This document shows positions 7,961 to 17,688 of a stretch of DNA of 59,127 nt, in pieces. The translations under genes were made by a program, and so were the position numbers. A model generated the notes under the pieces. It saw only the letters and a list, made by a program, of their open reading frames with translations, was not told the DNA's origin and ran no database searches. Source of the stretch: Paracoccaceae bacterium (GTDB lineage Bacteria; Pseudomonadota; Alphaproteobacteria; Rhodobacterales; Rhodobacteraceae); NCBI GenBank assembly GCA_027492585.1, contig JAPUEK010000066.1, forward strand, positions 1 through 59,127. The letters are read 5' to 3'. The stretch's first letter is position 1. Each line of letters opens with the position of its first letter.

Positions 7961-9022
7961 TCAGGCGGCCTTGTGCCAATCGCAGGTGCAGGGGCCGCCG
8001 TCATGGACATGGATCTGCCCCTCTGCAAGGTCGAGGCGGATCGTGGCGAGCGTCGCATATTGATCGGCATTGTCGCCCGGCAGCGGATGGCCGCAGAGCG
8101 CGCCATCGTCCCCAAGGTGGCAGTTCATCGCGCCCAGCACCTGCTCCGGCCCGGTGACGCCGCCCTTCAGGCGCCGCAGCAGCAGGTCGCGGCGCAAAAG
8201 CGTGTCGGGATTGGCGCGCGGGCCGGTATCTTCGGCGGCGGGTTCGGGGGCGAGGAAATGGTTGGTATGGACGAGCAGCCCCTCGGCATCGGCCAGAACG
8301 AAGCTTGGCCCGCCGGGATGCAGTTCCACCGTCATGGCCAGCGCCTGGCCCTTCTGCCAGCAGCAGAGGTTCAGCGAGGAGGAGGCCGAGACCGGCGCGG
8401 CGGCGAGCCGTTGCGCCGCATCCTGCAACGACTGGCCGAGGTCGAGTGCCGCGCGGGCCGCGACATGGACGGGCAGGCCGATGCCTTCGCCGTCGCGGGC
8501 ATGGTGCAGGATGGTGAAGAGCAGTCCGATCCCCCGGCTGTTGACCCCGGCCTTGCCGACGATACCGTATTCGGTGAGCGTGCGGGTGGTGGTGCCATCC
8601 TCCAGCGGGATCTCCCAGACGAGCCAGGTGTCGCGGAAGCGGCAGAACCAGTCCCAGGTCTGCACCGCGACCGGAGGCCGGTCGAGATCGGGGATCGCCA
8701 GCACCGCCGAACATTCGCCACGCAGGGGCGCTTTCAGCTCCGCGAGGATTTCCGTCCGCGCGTTGAGCGCGCCGATCAGGGCGGGATCGAGCCCCGCGCC
8801 TTCGGCCATGCCGCGCATCTCGGCGGCAAGGTGGGGGGCATAGGCCTCGGCCGCGGCAAGGGCGGCGCGGCCGGCCGGCACCGGGTCATGGCCGGGGCGA
8901 AGCCCCTCCCACATCGTGCGGTAGCCGGAGAGGGTTGCGGCGATGCGGGCGGCATGGGTGCGGCCGAAGGTCAGGCCGCGGGCGAAAGGCTCGGTCTCGG
9001 CGGATCTGAAAAACCGGGTCAT
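7961..9022 (-). CDS. C45-family acyltransferase/autoproteolytic Ntn-hydrolase-like protein
   Basis: Predicted 353-residue protein resembling acyl-CoA:6-aminopenicillanate acyltransferase (peptidase family C45). Family marks are FGRTHAARIA near the start, the helix ALNARTEILAEL (about residue 85-96) and the candidate nucleophile cysteine in RGECSAVLA (about residue 103). A tryptophan-rich strand (VQTWDWFCRF) and NSRGIGLLF follow. Family members cleave themselves before the Cys; here the preceding residue is Glu rather than the usual Gly. The substrate is probably a small amide, but this is inference. The C-terminal GGPCTCDWHKAA has an extra Cys pair. It stands alone, with the 59-residue gene upstream in the same direction. 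Confidence 0.75.
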   Translation of the reverse strand: MTRFFRSAETEPFARGLTFGRTHAARIAATLSGYRTMWEGLRPGHDPVPAGRAALAAAEAYAPHLAAEMRGMAEGAGLDPALIGALNARTEILAELKAPLRGECSAVLAIPDLDRPPVAVQTWDWFCRFRDTWLVWEIPLEDGTTTRTLTEYGIVGKAGVNSRGIGLLFTILHHARDGEGIGLPVHVAARAALDLGQSLQDAAQRLAAAPVSASSSLNLCCWQKGQALAMTVELHPGGPSFVLADAEGLLVHTNHFLAPEPAAEDTGPRANPDTLLRRDLLLRRLKGGVTGPEQVLGAMNCHLGDDGALCGHPLPGDNADQYATLATIRLDLAEGQIHVHDGGPCTCDWHKAA

Positions 9023-9107
9023 GGCGGGGCCTTCCTGCTGGGTCCGGGGGCAGTTTCAGCACCGAAGCCGGGCAGGGTCAAGGTTCCCGCCGAAGTCTCC
9101 TGCCGCC

Positions 9108-9287
9108 TCAGCCCTTCGCGTCGCTTGCCGCCTTCTTCGCTTCGGCAGCGGCTTTCATCCGGGCGAGGATCTCGGCCTTGTTCTCGCGCATCCCGCCGGC
9201 AGGCTGCGGCGCGCCGCGGGTGCTGACGGTGGTGTTGCGCGGGGTGTTCTTGTCGGCCTTGGCGTTGCCGGATTTGCTGTAATCCAT
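9108..9287 (-). CDS. Small charged protein, 59 residues, unknown function
   Basis: Starts MDYSKSGNAKADKNTPRNTT. The ATG at 9287 is preceded by GAGGAGG at a 5-base distance, which decides this start over an in-frame ATG at 9344. The middle is Gly/Pro-rich (RGAPQPAGG) and the C-terminal half is an amphipathic Lys/Ala/Glu helix (ENKAEILARMKAAAEAKKAA). There is no signal peptide and no cysteine. It looks like a conserved Rhodobacteraceae small protein but I cannot assign a role. It is upstream of and co-oriented with the C45 gene, 85 bases away. Confidence 0.65.
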   Translation of the reverse strand: MDYSKSGNAKADKNTPRNTTVSTRGAPQPAGGMRENKAEILARMKAAAEAKKAASDAKG

Positions 9288-9485
9288 GGGAGCCTCCTCG
9301 GGGACGGGAAGGGGAGCAATGCCTGAAAGGCGGCGGGGGCGCAAGCGGGGGCAGGCAGGGCAGGAGGTTCAGGGAACAAGGCAGGCCGGAGGAGGGGGCC
9401 GAAGGTTGGTTTGAACCCATTGCGGACATTAGCCTGCTTGCTACTGTGCCTGCTGCACAATGTGACTTTGCTTGGAGGAAGGCCC

Positions 9486-9944
9486 TTGTCTGCCAGAATG
9501 AACTATTATCGCGCGGCGCCAGCGGCAATGAAGGCAATGACGGATCTGGAGGAAGCCAGCAAAGGGCTTTCGATCCAATGTGCCATCCGCGAACTTGTCA
9601 AGATGCGCGTATCGCAGATCAATGGTTGCGCCTACTGTCTGAACCTTCATGCCCCTGAGGCTCGTGCTGCTGGCGTTTCCCAGCAAAAGCTGGACGTGCT
9701 TTCTGCTTGGCGGGAAAGCACGGCATTTTCTGTGCAGGAGCGGGCAGCGCTTGCATGGGCAGAGGCGCTGACGCGGCTGGAGGCAACGGGCGCCCCTGAC
9801 GCAGATTACCTGCAGCTTTCTGAGGCATTCGGCGAGAAAGAGCGGGTTGAACTGACCCTGATCATCACAACCATCAACGCCTGGAACCGCTTCGCAGTTG
9901 GCTTCAGGTCACAGCATCCGATATCTGGACCCACGCAAGAATAG
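9486..9944 (+). CDS. Carboxymuconolactone decarboxylase / AhpD-like protein
   Basis: Predicted 152-residue protein of the CMD/AhpD superfamily. The redox motif CAYCLNLH (CxxCxxxH), about 50 residues from the start, is the peroxidatic site of AhpD-type alkylhydroperoxidases. RELVKMRVSQINGC before it and IITTINAWNRFAVGF at the end are family blocks. I place the start at TTG 9486, seven bases after GGAGG (9474-9478), giving LSARMNYYRAAP; the next ATG is 9498. An upstream ATG (9411) would add 25 atypical residues. Codon use is visibly less GC-rich than in neighbouring genes, suggesting recent transfer. It probably reduces peroxides or acts in thiol chemistry. Confidence 0.85.
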   Translation: MSARMNYYRAAPAAMKAMTDLEEASKGLSIQCAIRELVKMRVSQINGCAYCLNLHAPEARAAGVSQQKLDVLSAWRESTAFSVQERAALAWAEALTRLEATGAPDADYLQLSEAFGEKERVELTLIITTINAWNRFAVGFRSQHPISGPTQE

Positions 9945-10020
9945 GTCGGGTTGACCGTCCTCTTCGTCCCGCATTGCAGCGGCTTGCACGCCAGACGTTC
10001 CTGACCTTTCCCATAGAAAA

Positions 10021-10049
10021 AGCCCCGCCGGTCTGCGCCAGCGGGGCCT
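10021..10049 (-). terminator. Rho-independent terminator of mdh
   Basis: On the minus strand GCCCCGC and GCGGGGC form a stem (10022-10028 / 10041-10047) followed by CTTTTTC. It sits 20 bases behind the mdh stop. The plus-strand gene ending at 9944 may also use it. Confidence 0.8.
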
Positions 10050-10068
10050 TCATTTCCTTCCGGCAGGC

Positions 10069-12265
<2,197 letters not shown>

Positions 12266-12909
12266 GGCGGAGCCTTTCAGGGGGAGAGACCCCAAGCCTG
12301 CGGCAGAGGTGCTGCCGGCAGGTTAATCCGCCGCGCGGGGGAGGGGGAGCGGGCGGAAAGCCCATACAGGCTGCGCGGCACGATCCGGCGGAGGCATTTC
12401 CTTCGGCCGCGCCAGTTGTTCTTTCCTGAAGGCGGGAGCGAGCCCATGCCCTTCCTTCGGGCGGATCGGAGAACGCGATCCGCGTTGTCCCGCCCGTCCG
12501 GGAAAGGGGACAGGGTGCAGATCATGTAAAGACCCGAGGCCGCGTTTTCCCGCCCGCGCGAGAAGGGGGCAGGCAGAAGAAGAAGCAAGCGATGATTGTC
12601 GCGTTTCGCCGCCTGCGCGAGAAGGGGTCAGCAGGGCCGCCCGTCTCCTGTGACCTGCCCCAGGACTTGCGCCGGTGGGGCGAAGCGCCCGTCTATCGAG
12701 GGGGCTGGCCGGAGGCTCTGGACCTTCGGCCGGGGGAGATGGGATTGCATGGCAGAGGGCATCGCTTCTTCCAGAGTGGCGGCCCTTCCTCTCCCGCGAA
12801 GGGGGAGGGAGGTGCCTTTCCCGGAGCCCGCTTGGCCTTGGCCGGTTCACCCTTCCTTTCGCGGGGGAGGAAGGGGTGGCGCCCGCAAGCGCCGCGCGAC
12901 CCGGAAGGC
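12266..12909. other. Gene-free region with repeats, 644 bases
   Basis: No convincing gene: the open frames here are antisense or arginine/proline-rich shadows with no start signals. The stretch holds three tandem copies of a ~30-bp unit (12481-12632). It also holds two GC-rich hairpin-prone units near 12781-12812 and 12848-12880 built from CTTCCTCTCCCGCG-type arms. Confidence 0.6.
12481..12632 (+). repeat. Three tandem copies of a CGCGTTTTCCCGCCCGCGCG-like unit, period ~60 bp
   Basis: Copies begin at 12481, 12541 and 12600. Each starts CGCGTT, continues with a CCCGCC(C/T)G block and ends in GAGAAGGGG or GGAAAGGGG. The ~28 bases between copies differ. Related units in opposite orientation lie at 28055-28139. 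Part of each copy can fold into a short hairpin. Confidence 0.6.
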
Positions 12910-13779
12910 TCAGCCCCCCGCCGCGCCATGGCTGCGGTCGTAGCCATTCGCCACAGCGCCGGGCCACCCCTCCGGCGGGGCCTTCGGGCGAAAGACCTCA
13001 ACCAGAAGCGGATGACAGGCAGCCTGATCCGAGGAATGTTCCGACGAACAATCGCCGCCCGGACAGGCCGACAGCCCGCCAATCAGGTCGATATTGGCGA
13101 AGAATTCCAGATAGTCCCCCGGCCGCACCGGCGAGGCTTTCATGAAATACTGCCCGGTATCCCGCGTGAACCCGGTACACATGAAAACGTTGAGCACATC
13201 ATGGACATGCCGCTCCGCTTCCGCCAGCGGCAGCCCCGTGCGCCCGGCAAGCGCCCGCGTCAGGTTGGAATGGCAGCAGTGGTGGTACTGCCCACCCGAC
13301 AGCAGGTTGTGGGTGTAGGGATCGCAGCGCGTGCCGATCACGTCATGGACCGACCCGCCAAATGCGTCGAACCCATACCAGTCGAGCGTATCCTCCGTGA
13401 TCACCGCCATCTCGCGCAGAAAGGGCAGCGAGGACCACATCCGGTCCCCCGTGCTCAGGTGGGTGCCGTGCAGGGCGCGGGTCTTGCCGGAGAAGAACCG
13501 TTCCGTCAGATCCGCGGCGCTCCAGAGGTTCAGATCGCCGACCTGCGGCCCCTCGACCGAGGTGATGCGGAAGAAATGCCCCGCCGGCACGTCGAAGCAC
13601 AGCGCCTCGCGGGGCGGGACGAGATGCTCCCCCACCCGCTCCCAGCCCGCACGGGCGGCGTGATAGGGGGCGGGATCGGGGCGCGGCATCCCCTCCACCG
13701 GATAGCAGATCACCGGGGCTATGCCCCTGCGCGCCGCGGCATCGGCGGGGGCTTCATGGGCGGGGTTCGCAGGTTTCAT
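12910..13779 (-). CDS. DUF1989 / urea carboxylase-associated family protein
   Basis: Predicted 289-residue cytoplasmic protein. Family blocks are HLVPPREALCFDVPAGHFFRI, VGDLNLWSAAD, RMWSSLPFLREMAVITEDT, the Cys/His-rich YHHCCHSNLTRAL (about residue 170) and GDYLEFFANIDLIGGLSAC. DUF1989 proteins accompany urea carboxylase or aminomethyltransferase-like genes, but their reaction is not settled. Here there is no urea carboxylase nearby. GAGG lies five bases before ATG 13779, which I prefer over the GTG two codons earlier. It is the nearest downstream gene to the luxR-luxI cluster in the same direction. Confidence 0.8.
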   Translation of the reverse strand: MKPANPAHEAPADAAARRGIAPVICYPVEGMPRPDPAPYHAARAGWERVGEHLVPPREALCFDVPAGHFFRITSVEGPQVGDLNLWSAADLTERFFSGKTRALHGTHLSTGDRMWSSLPFLREMAVITEDTLDWYGFDAFGGSVHDVIGTRCDPYTHNLLSGGQYHHCCHSNLTRALAGRTGLPLAEAERHVHDVLNVFMCTGFTRDTGQYFMKASPVRPGDYLEFFANIDLIGGLSACPGGDCSSEHSSDQAACHPLLVEVFRPKAPPEGWPGAVANGYDRSHGAAGG

Positions 13780-13838
13780 CGGCACCTCGGTATCTGGGGG
13801 AGGCGCGCCTCCCGGTCTCCGGCCTCATGGTCCCAGCC

Positions 13839-14042
13839 TCAGACCCCGGGTCTCAGGCACTGGCGCGGCTCGCGCCCGGCACCGGGATCGCAACGCGCAC
13901 CGCAAGCCGCACAGCGATACTGCGACGGGCCAAGGCTGCGGTTCAGCCGCCACCGGCAGGCCCGTGTCAGGGTGGAATTCCGCCGCGCCACCCAAAGGTA
14001 GGTCAGCACCCCAAAAAGAAGAAGCGGAAGAAGCAACAGCAT
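13839..14042 (-). CDS. Small membrane-anchored Cys-rich protein, 67 residues
   Basis: Residues 1-19 form a single hydrophobic helix (MLLLLPLLLFGVLTYLWVAR). The cytoplasmic or periplasmic tail has RACRWR, YRCAACGARC and PRQCLRP, i.e. five or six cysteines in a possible zinc-ribbon. This layout recurs as a small protein in Rhodobacteraceae, so I regard the frame as real; a rival frame over the same DNA (13825-14058) has no such features. GGAGG directly abuts the ATG, so a TTG two codons on (six bases after GGAGG) may be the true start. It lies 91 bases downstream of luxI on the same strand and may be coexpressed. Confidence 0.55.
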   Translation of the reverse strand: MLLLLPLLLFGVLTYLWVARRNSTLTRACRWRLNRSLGPSQYRCAACGARCDPGAGREPRQCLRPGV

Positions 14043-14133
14043 CCTCCGCTTCTGTCATGTCAGCCGGGCAGGCGGAAGCCTCCGCTTGCGGTCGGCGCGG
14101 TCCCTGCTTGTGGCAGGGTCGGCTAGGCCCATC

Positions 14134-14826
14134 TCAGGCGATGGCCTCCTGCAGGGCAGCCCCGCCGCCAAGACCGACGCGCCCGCCATGAGCCACGCGC
14201 GCCGGGAAGGGAATCGGCCGGGTCTGTTCCTTGCGCGCACGGGAGTAGTCGGCAGGCATGATCAGCACGGCATACTGGCGGCCATCCTCGCCGTTGCGAT
14301 AGGTCTCGCCGAGACGCTCCACCCCGTAGCCAAGCTGGCGCAGCGCCCGCATCAGGGCCAGAGAGGACAGGCAGATCAGATCCTCCGCCCCCTTGGCGCG
14401 CGCCGTATCCACCAGACCGTCCACGATCATGGCAAGGCAGGTGGCGCGCTCCGCCTGGGTCGTCAGCTCATCCGAGATCACCAGCCGGGTGCATTCCCAG
14501 ACATTGGGCGTGGCAATCTCCACCGACATCACATGCGGGGGGATATGCGGCAGTTTGCCCGAATAGGCATCGCGCAGCATGTAGGTGTGTTCCCCCCAGG
14601 TGGCCGTCGTCGCCATCGCCCGCGCCCCGCCCACCACCTTGCCGTCTTTCAGCACCAGGGAGTAATGCGCGACCGGCGTGTCATACTGATCCATTTCGAC
14701 ATGGTCATTATGCGGTATGTCCCATTTCAGATCATCAACGAAGACCTTCTTCCGAAGGGCCAGGAAATCGTAGAAGGCGCTGCCGTGCCGATGAAAATTG
14801 GAAAAGTCGAAACGGATGTTCTGCAT
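14134..14826 (-). CDS. luxI: Acyl-homoserine-lactone synthase (LuxI family)
   Basis: A 230-residue enzyme that makes an N-acyl-homoserine lactone signal from SAM and an acyl carrier. The invariant LuxI residues are visible: R25, F29 and W35 in LRKKVFVDDLKWD, E44/D46/D49 in EMDQYD, R in GGARAM (about 70) and the ECTRLVI block around residue 115. The ATG at 14826 has AAGGAGT six to seven bases upstream; the 38-codon in-frame extension is non-coding. It follows luxR in the same direction after 123 bases, a typical cognate pair. The acyl length cannot be predicted. The C-terminal ~25 residues (FPARVAHGG...) look like a variable tail. Confidence 0.92.
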   Translation of the reverse strand: MQNIRFDFSNFHRHGSAFYDFLALRKKVFVDDLKWDIPHNDHVEMDQYDTPVAHYSLVLKDGKVVGGARAMATTATWGEHTYMLRDAYSGKLPHIPPHVMSVEIATPNVWECTRLVISDELTTQAERATCLAMIVDGLVDTARAKGAEDLICLSSLALMRALRQLGYGVERLGETYRNGEDGRQYAVLIMPADYSRARKEQTRPIPFPARVAHGGRVGLGGGAALQEAIA

Positions 14827-14949
14827 GATGAGGACTCCTTCAGGGGTTGAGCAGTTCTCCAATTGTATTACGCCATAAGTTGAAATGCCGCAGGATTCCG
14901 ACAGAGCCGGCGGGAAATCCCGAGAAGGGGTCCGGCGCAACTTACAGTG

Positions 14950-15561
14950 TTAAAGAATCCGGCGTGCCGCCGCGATGGAGGCGGCCTGCGATTGGGTGCG
15001 GGCGCCGAGTTTGCGCTTCACATTGTTCAGCCTGGCCTTGACCGCGCTTTCGGAAATCCCGAGGCGCGCGGCGATCTGTTTGAGGCGGAGCCCCTCCGCC
15101 TGCATCTTCAGCGCCTCGATCTCGGCAGCCGTCAGGCTCGGTTCATCCTCGCGGCCCATGTGCAACCGCTCGACGATCCGGTGCAGCCGCTCCAGATCGG
15201 TTTCACTGAAATCCCGGTCGTCGCGGAAGAACAGACCATAGCTGCGCCGGCCCTTGTCGGCCTTGGCGCTGAAGCTTGCGACGGCCCCGAAGATCAGCCC
15301 GAACACTTCGGCGTGGCCGCGCACCTGTTGGGGGTCAGGGATGCCGAGTTCGGAGGATCGCGCGGCACCCGTATGCGTGTAGACCCATTTCAGCGACGGG
15401 TCATGGACCACCAGCCCATGGGTGGTGTAAAATTCCACCCAGGTTTCGGGGAGCTGATTCACCTCGGCTTCAGGGAAGGAAAAACCAACGCGCAGAGCAA
15501 CATAGAACCCCGCCGGAGCAATCAGTGCGATCTGGTCTGTGAGGGACTCGGGGATACTCAT
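14950..15561 (-). CDS. luxR: LuxR-family quorum-sensing transcriptional regulator
   Basis: A 203-residue regulator. Residues ~10-135 are an autoinducer-binding domain with W41, Y45, D54 and W59 in the expected spacing (ETWVEFY, HDPSLKW). Residues ~143-203 are a LuxR/GerE helix-turn-helix (LTAAEIEALKMQAEG, IAARLGISESAVKARLNNV). The third ligand-pocket tryptophan of TraR-type proteins seems replaced by Ser (ARSSELG). The start is taken as MSIPESL (15561); the longer in-frame reading adds an odd Cys/Arg-rich stretch. It is upstream of luxI and divergent from a LuxR-like protein without HTH. It probably autoregulates and controls luxI. Confidence 0.9.
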   Translation of the reverse strand: MSIPESLTDQIALIAPAGFYVALRVGFSFPEAEVNQLPETWVEFYTTHGLVVHDPSLKWVYTHTGAARSSELGIPDPQQVRGHAEVFGLIFGAVASFSAKADKGRRSYGLFFRDDRDFSETDLERLHRIVERLHMGREDEPSLTAAEIEALKMQAEGLRLKQIAARLGISESAVKARLNNVKRKLGARTQSQAASIAAARRIL

Positions 15562-15667
15562 CTGCTCAAAACTGTTGCCGAATACGGTTCTCGGTTCTAG
15601 CCTTTTGTATGTAAGCAATGCCCGGTTGAAGCGGTTTCTGCAACACCTAGCATTACAGGGATGAAAG

Positions 15668-16153
15668 ATGGACATTGATCAACGCAGGGTTGACGCTACG
15701 TCAGGTCTGCTGGGGCGCCTCGGGGTGCTTTGCGATTCGGGTTTCGCGCTCGCGGTCCATATTCGCTATACGCGACCCACTTTGCTTTACCGGACCTACG
15801 GGCCGAAATGGATCGAATATTACAGCAAGAAGGGTTTCATGCTGTCCGATCCGGTGGTGCGATGGGGCCTGATGAATACCGGCTCCATCGAATGGGAAGC
15901 ACTTGGCAGCGAAGATCCGGAGGGGGTTCTGACCTCCGCCAAGGCGCATGGCCTGCGCCACGGCTGGACCTATTCGACCGGCCCGGCCACCTCGCGGACC
16001 ATCTCGGGACTGACCCGGAAGAAGACCGAATTCAGCGACGCGGACCGCGCTGAAATCATCTCGATCATCGACGCGCTGCATGAAGTAACCGATGGGTTCG
16101 AAAAATTTTCGACAAAAACCCAGGATGCGCTGCGGGCCTTGGGGTCGGATTGA
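15668..16153 (+). CDS. Stand-alone autoinducer-binding-domain protein (truncated LuxR homologue, no HTH)
   Basis: Predicted 161-residue protein made only of a LuxR-type autoinducer-binding domain: W48, Y51/Y52, D61, W66 and W76 keep the ligand-pocket pattern (PKWIEYYSKKG, LSDPVVRW, SIEWEALG). The chain ends at ALRALGSD, where luxR goes on into its DNA-binding domain. There is no frameshift: an in-frame stop follows immediately, and no HTH-like sequence lies downstream in any frame. It diverges from luxR across ~106 bases. By analogy with TrlR of Agrobacterium, which is a truncated TraR, it may sequester signal or form inactive heterodimers with LuxR. That role is inference. Confidence 0.82.
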   Translation: MDIDQRRVDATSGLLGRLGVLCDSGFALAVHIRYTRPTLLYRTYGPKWIEYYSKKGFMLSDPVVRWGLMNTGSIEWEALGSEDPEGVLTSAKAHGLRHGWTYSTGPATSRTISGLTRKKTEFSDADRAEIISIIDALHEVTDGFEKFSTKTQDALRALGSD

Positions 16154-16160
16154 ACGGTTT

Positions 16161-16179
16161 CCGGGCCGGTTCGGCCCGG
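16161..16179. terminator. GC-rich hairpin behind the truncated LuxR gene
   Basis: CCGGGCCG-GTT-CGGCCCGG forms an 8-bp stem eight bases after the stop at 16153. No T-run follows on either strand, so termination here would be weak or factor-assisted. Confidence 0.4.
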
Positions 16180-16262
16180 GCTGATCGGGGGGTGATTCGG
16201 CCCTGATGCCGAGGAATACGGCCGTTTTATGGCCGCCGCCGCAGGGTGTCGCGGAGCAAGGC

Positions 16263-16862
16263 TCATGGGGCAAGCGCTCCGCAGTCGAAGATGTCAGCAG
16301 CGACATCTCCCCAGGCCTCTCTAGGGATGAGATACCACCCCATCTCCCGATAGCTCCAGCCGTAGCTCTCATCGCCGACTGTTGCGACCGCGTGGATGTC
16401 GAACTGGAACTCTTCAGGCGCGTTGGCAAGGCTCCAGAAGAAGCTGTTGCGCCGGAAGGCGGCAATCCCCAGTGCGGGGGCTGTCGCGCACATGCCCGCT
16501 GGCTGAGGTGCTCGGCATAGGGCGGGATCGCCAGCAGGGTGACGGTGCCAGCGATGCCGATGGCCCAATGGCCTGAGCGACCGCACCGCCAGACAAGCCA
16601 GTGCGTCCCCCAGAAACACTGGAACCGCAAAGAGCAGGAGCCGCCGGGACAGCGCGGCGAATGTCACAAGATAGAAGGAGATGGCCGAAGGCCAGGAGAC
16701 CGGCAGCACCGCTACCAGCATCGCACCGGAAAGTGAGCCACGCAGCAAGACGCAGGCCCCAAATAGGGCGGAGAGTTGCAAGGCAAGTCTCGACAGTCCG
16801 ACAAACCGGACAGCATAGAACGTCCGGATGCAAAACCAGATCCAGACCCCGATCATCAGCAC
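16263..16862 (-). pseudogene. Membrane protein gene with two apparent compensating frameshifts
   Basis: One open frame of 199 codons reads through, but its middle (about 16490-16565) is out-of-frame in character: it gives GHRHRWHRHPAGDPALC, while the neighbouring frame gives the hydrophobic HWAIGIAGTVTLLAIPPYAE. The N-terminal third has two or three membrane helices (VWIWFCIRTFYAV, LVTFAALSRRLLLFAVPVFLG). The C-terminal part is soluble and aromatic (NSFFWSLANAPEEFQFDIHAV, YREMGWYLIPREAWGD). The likely history is a one-base shift near 16565 restored near 16485, or sequencing error. The start is unclear (GTG 16862 shown). It follows sdhB by 38 bases. Family not recognised. Confidence 0.5.
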
Positions 16863-16900
16863 GAGGGCCAGAAGGATCAGCAGGAGCTTCGTCGTTAGGA

Positions 16901-17677
16901 TCAGACCGCCCGCTCGACCATCATCTTCTTGATCTCGGCAATCGCCTTGGCCGGGTTCAGCCCCTTCGGGCAGGTCTTGGTGCAGTTCATGATCGTGTGG
17001 CAGCGATAGAGTTTGAACGGGTCTTCCAGCCCGTCAAGCCGCTCGCCCGTGGCCTCATCCCGGCTGTCGATGATCCAGCGGTAGGCGTGCAACAGCGCCG
17101 CCGGCCCGAGGTATTTATCGCTGTTCCACCAGTAGCTCGGGCAGGAGGTCGAGCAGGAGGCGCACATCACACATTCATAAAGCCCGTCGAGCTTCTTGCG
17201 GTCCTCGATCGACTGGCGCCATTCCTTTGCCGGGCGGTTGGTCTTCGTCTCCAGCCACGGCATGATGCTGGCGTGCTGGGCGTAGAAATGCGTCAGGTCG
17301 GGGATCAGGTCCTTCACCACCGGCATGTGCGGCAGCGGGTAGATCTTCACGTCGCCCCTCACCTCATCCAGCCCGTAGATGCAGGCCAGCGTGTTGATCC
17401 CGTCGATGTTCATCGCGCAGGAGCCGCAGATCCCCTCCCGGCAGGAGCGGCGGAAGGTCAGGGTCGGGTCCACCTCGTTCTTGATCTTGATCAGCGCGTC
17501 CAGAACCATCGGGCCGCATTTGTCCATATCGAGGAAATAGGTGTCCACCCGCGGGTTTTCGCCGTCATCGGGGCTCCAGCGGTAGATCTGGAACTTCCGC
17601 ACATTCTTGCCCTCCGGGCGCGGCCAGGTCTTGCCGGTGCGGATTTTCGAGTTTTTCGGAAGGGAGAACTGGACCAT
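16901..17677 (-). CDS. sdhB: Succinate dehydrogenase iron-sulfur subunit
   Basis: A 258-residue membrane-peripheral subunit carrying electrons from SdhA flavin to the quinone site. The [2Fe-2S] cysteines are in [10 protein letters not shown] (C79, C84, C87) with a fourth in NTLACIYG. The [4Fe-4S] site is [13 protein letters not shown], and the [3Fe-4S]/second cluster site is [14 protein letters not shown]. Length is normal for alphaproteobacteria. It is separated from sdhA by four unrelated genes on the same strand, so the complex subunits depend on a long transcript starting at sdhC. The sulfotransferase gene ends 11 bases upstream. Confidence 0.97.
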   Translation of the reverse strand: MVQFSLPKNSKIRTGKTWPRPEGKNVRKFQIYRWSPDDGENPRVDTYFLDMDKCGPMVLDALIKIKNEVDPTLTFRRSCREGICGSCAMNIDGINTLACIYGLDEVRGDVKIYPLPHMPVVKDLIPDLTHFYAQHASIMPWLETKTNRPAKEWRQSIEDRKKLDGLYECVMCASCSTSCPSYWWNSDKYLGPAALLHAYRWIIDSRDEATGERLDGLEDPFKLYRCHTIMNCTKTCPKGLNPAKAIAEIKKMMVERAV

Positions 17678-17688
17678 GGGATGACCTT

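Noticed and set aside
9400-9425. GGTTGGTTTGAACCC as the 3' part of a tRNA gene
   Set aside because: No matching acceptor stem or anticodon arm lies upstream; only a chance resemblance to the T-loop.
12481-12632. CRISPR-like array (30-bp units with ~28-bp spacers)
   Set aside because: Units differ at many positions, there are only three, and no cas genes are present.
12323-12967. 214-codon minus-strand frame in the gene-free stretch
   Set aside because: Arg/Pro/Ser-rich low-complexity reading across the tandem repeats, no ribosome site, overlaps the DUF1989 gene end.
14934-14952. Possible lux box AACTTACAGTGTT upstream of luxI
   Set aside because: Only the outer three bases pair and it overlaps the luxR stop codon; no convincing symmetry.
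15645-15660. Possible lux box ACCTAGCATTACAGGG between luxR and the short homologue
   Set aside because: The dyad is 16 bp and imperfect, whereas lux boxes are about 20 bp; symmetry too weak to call.
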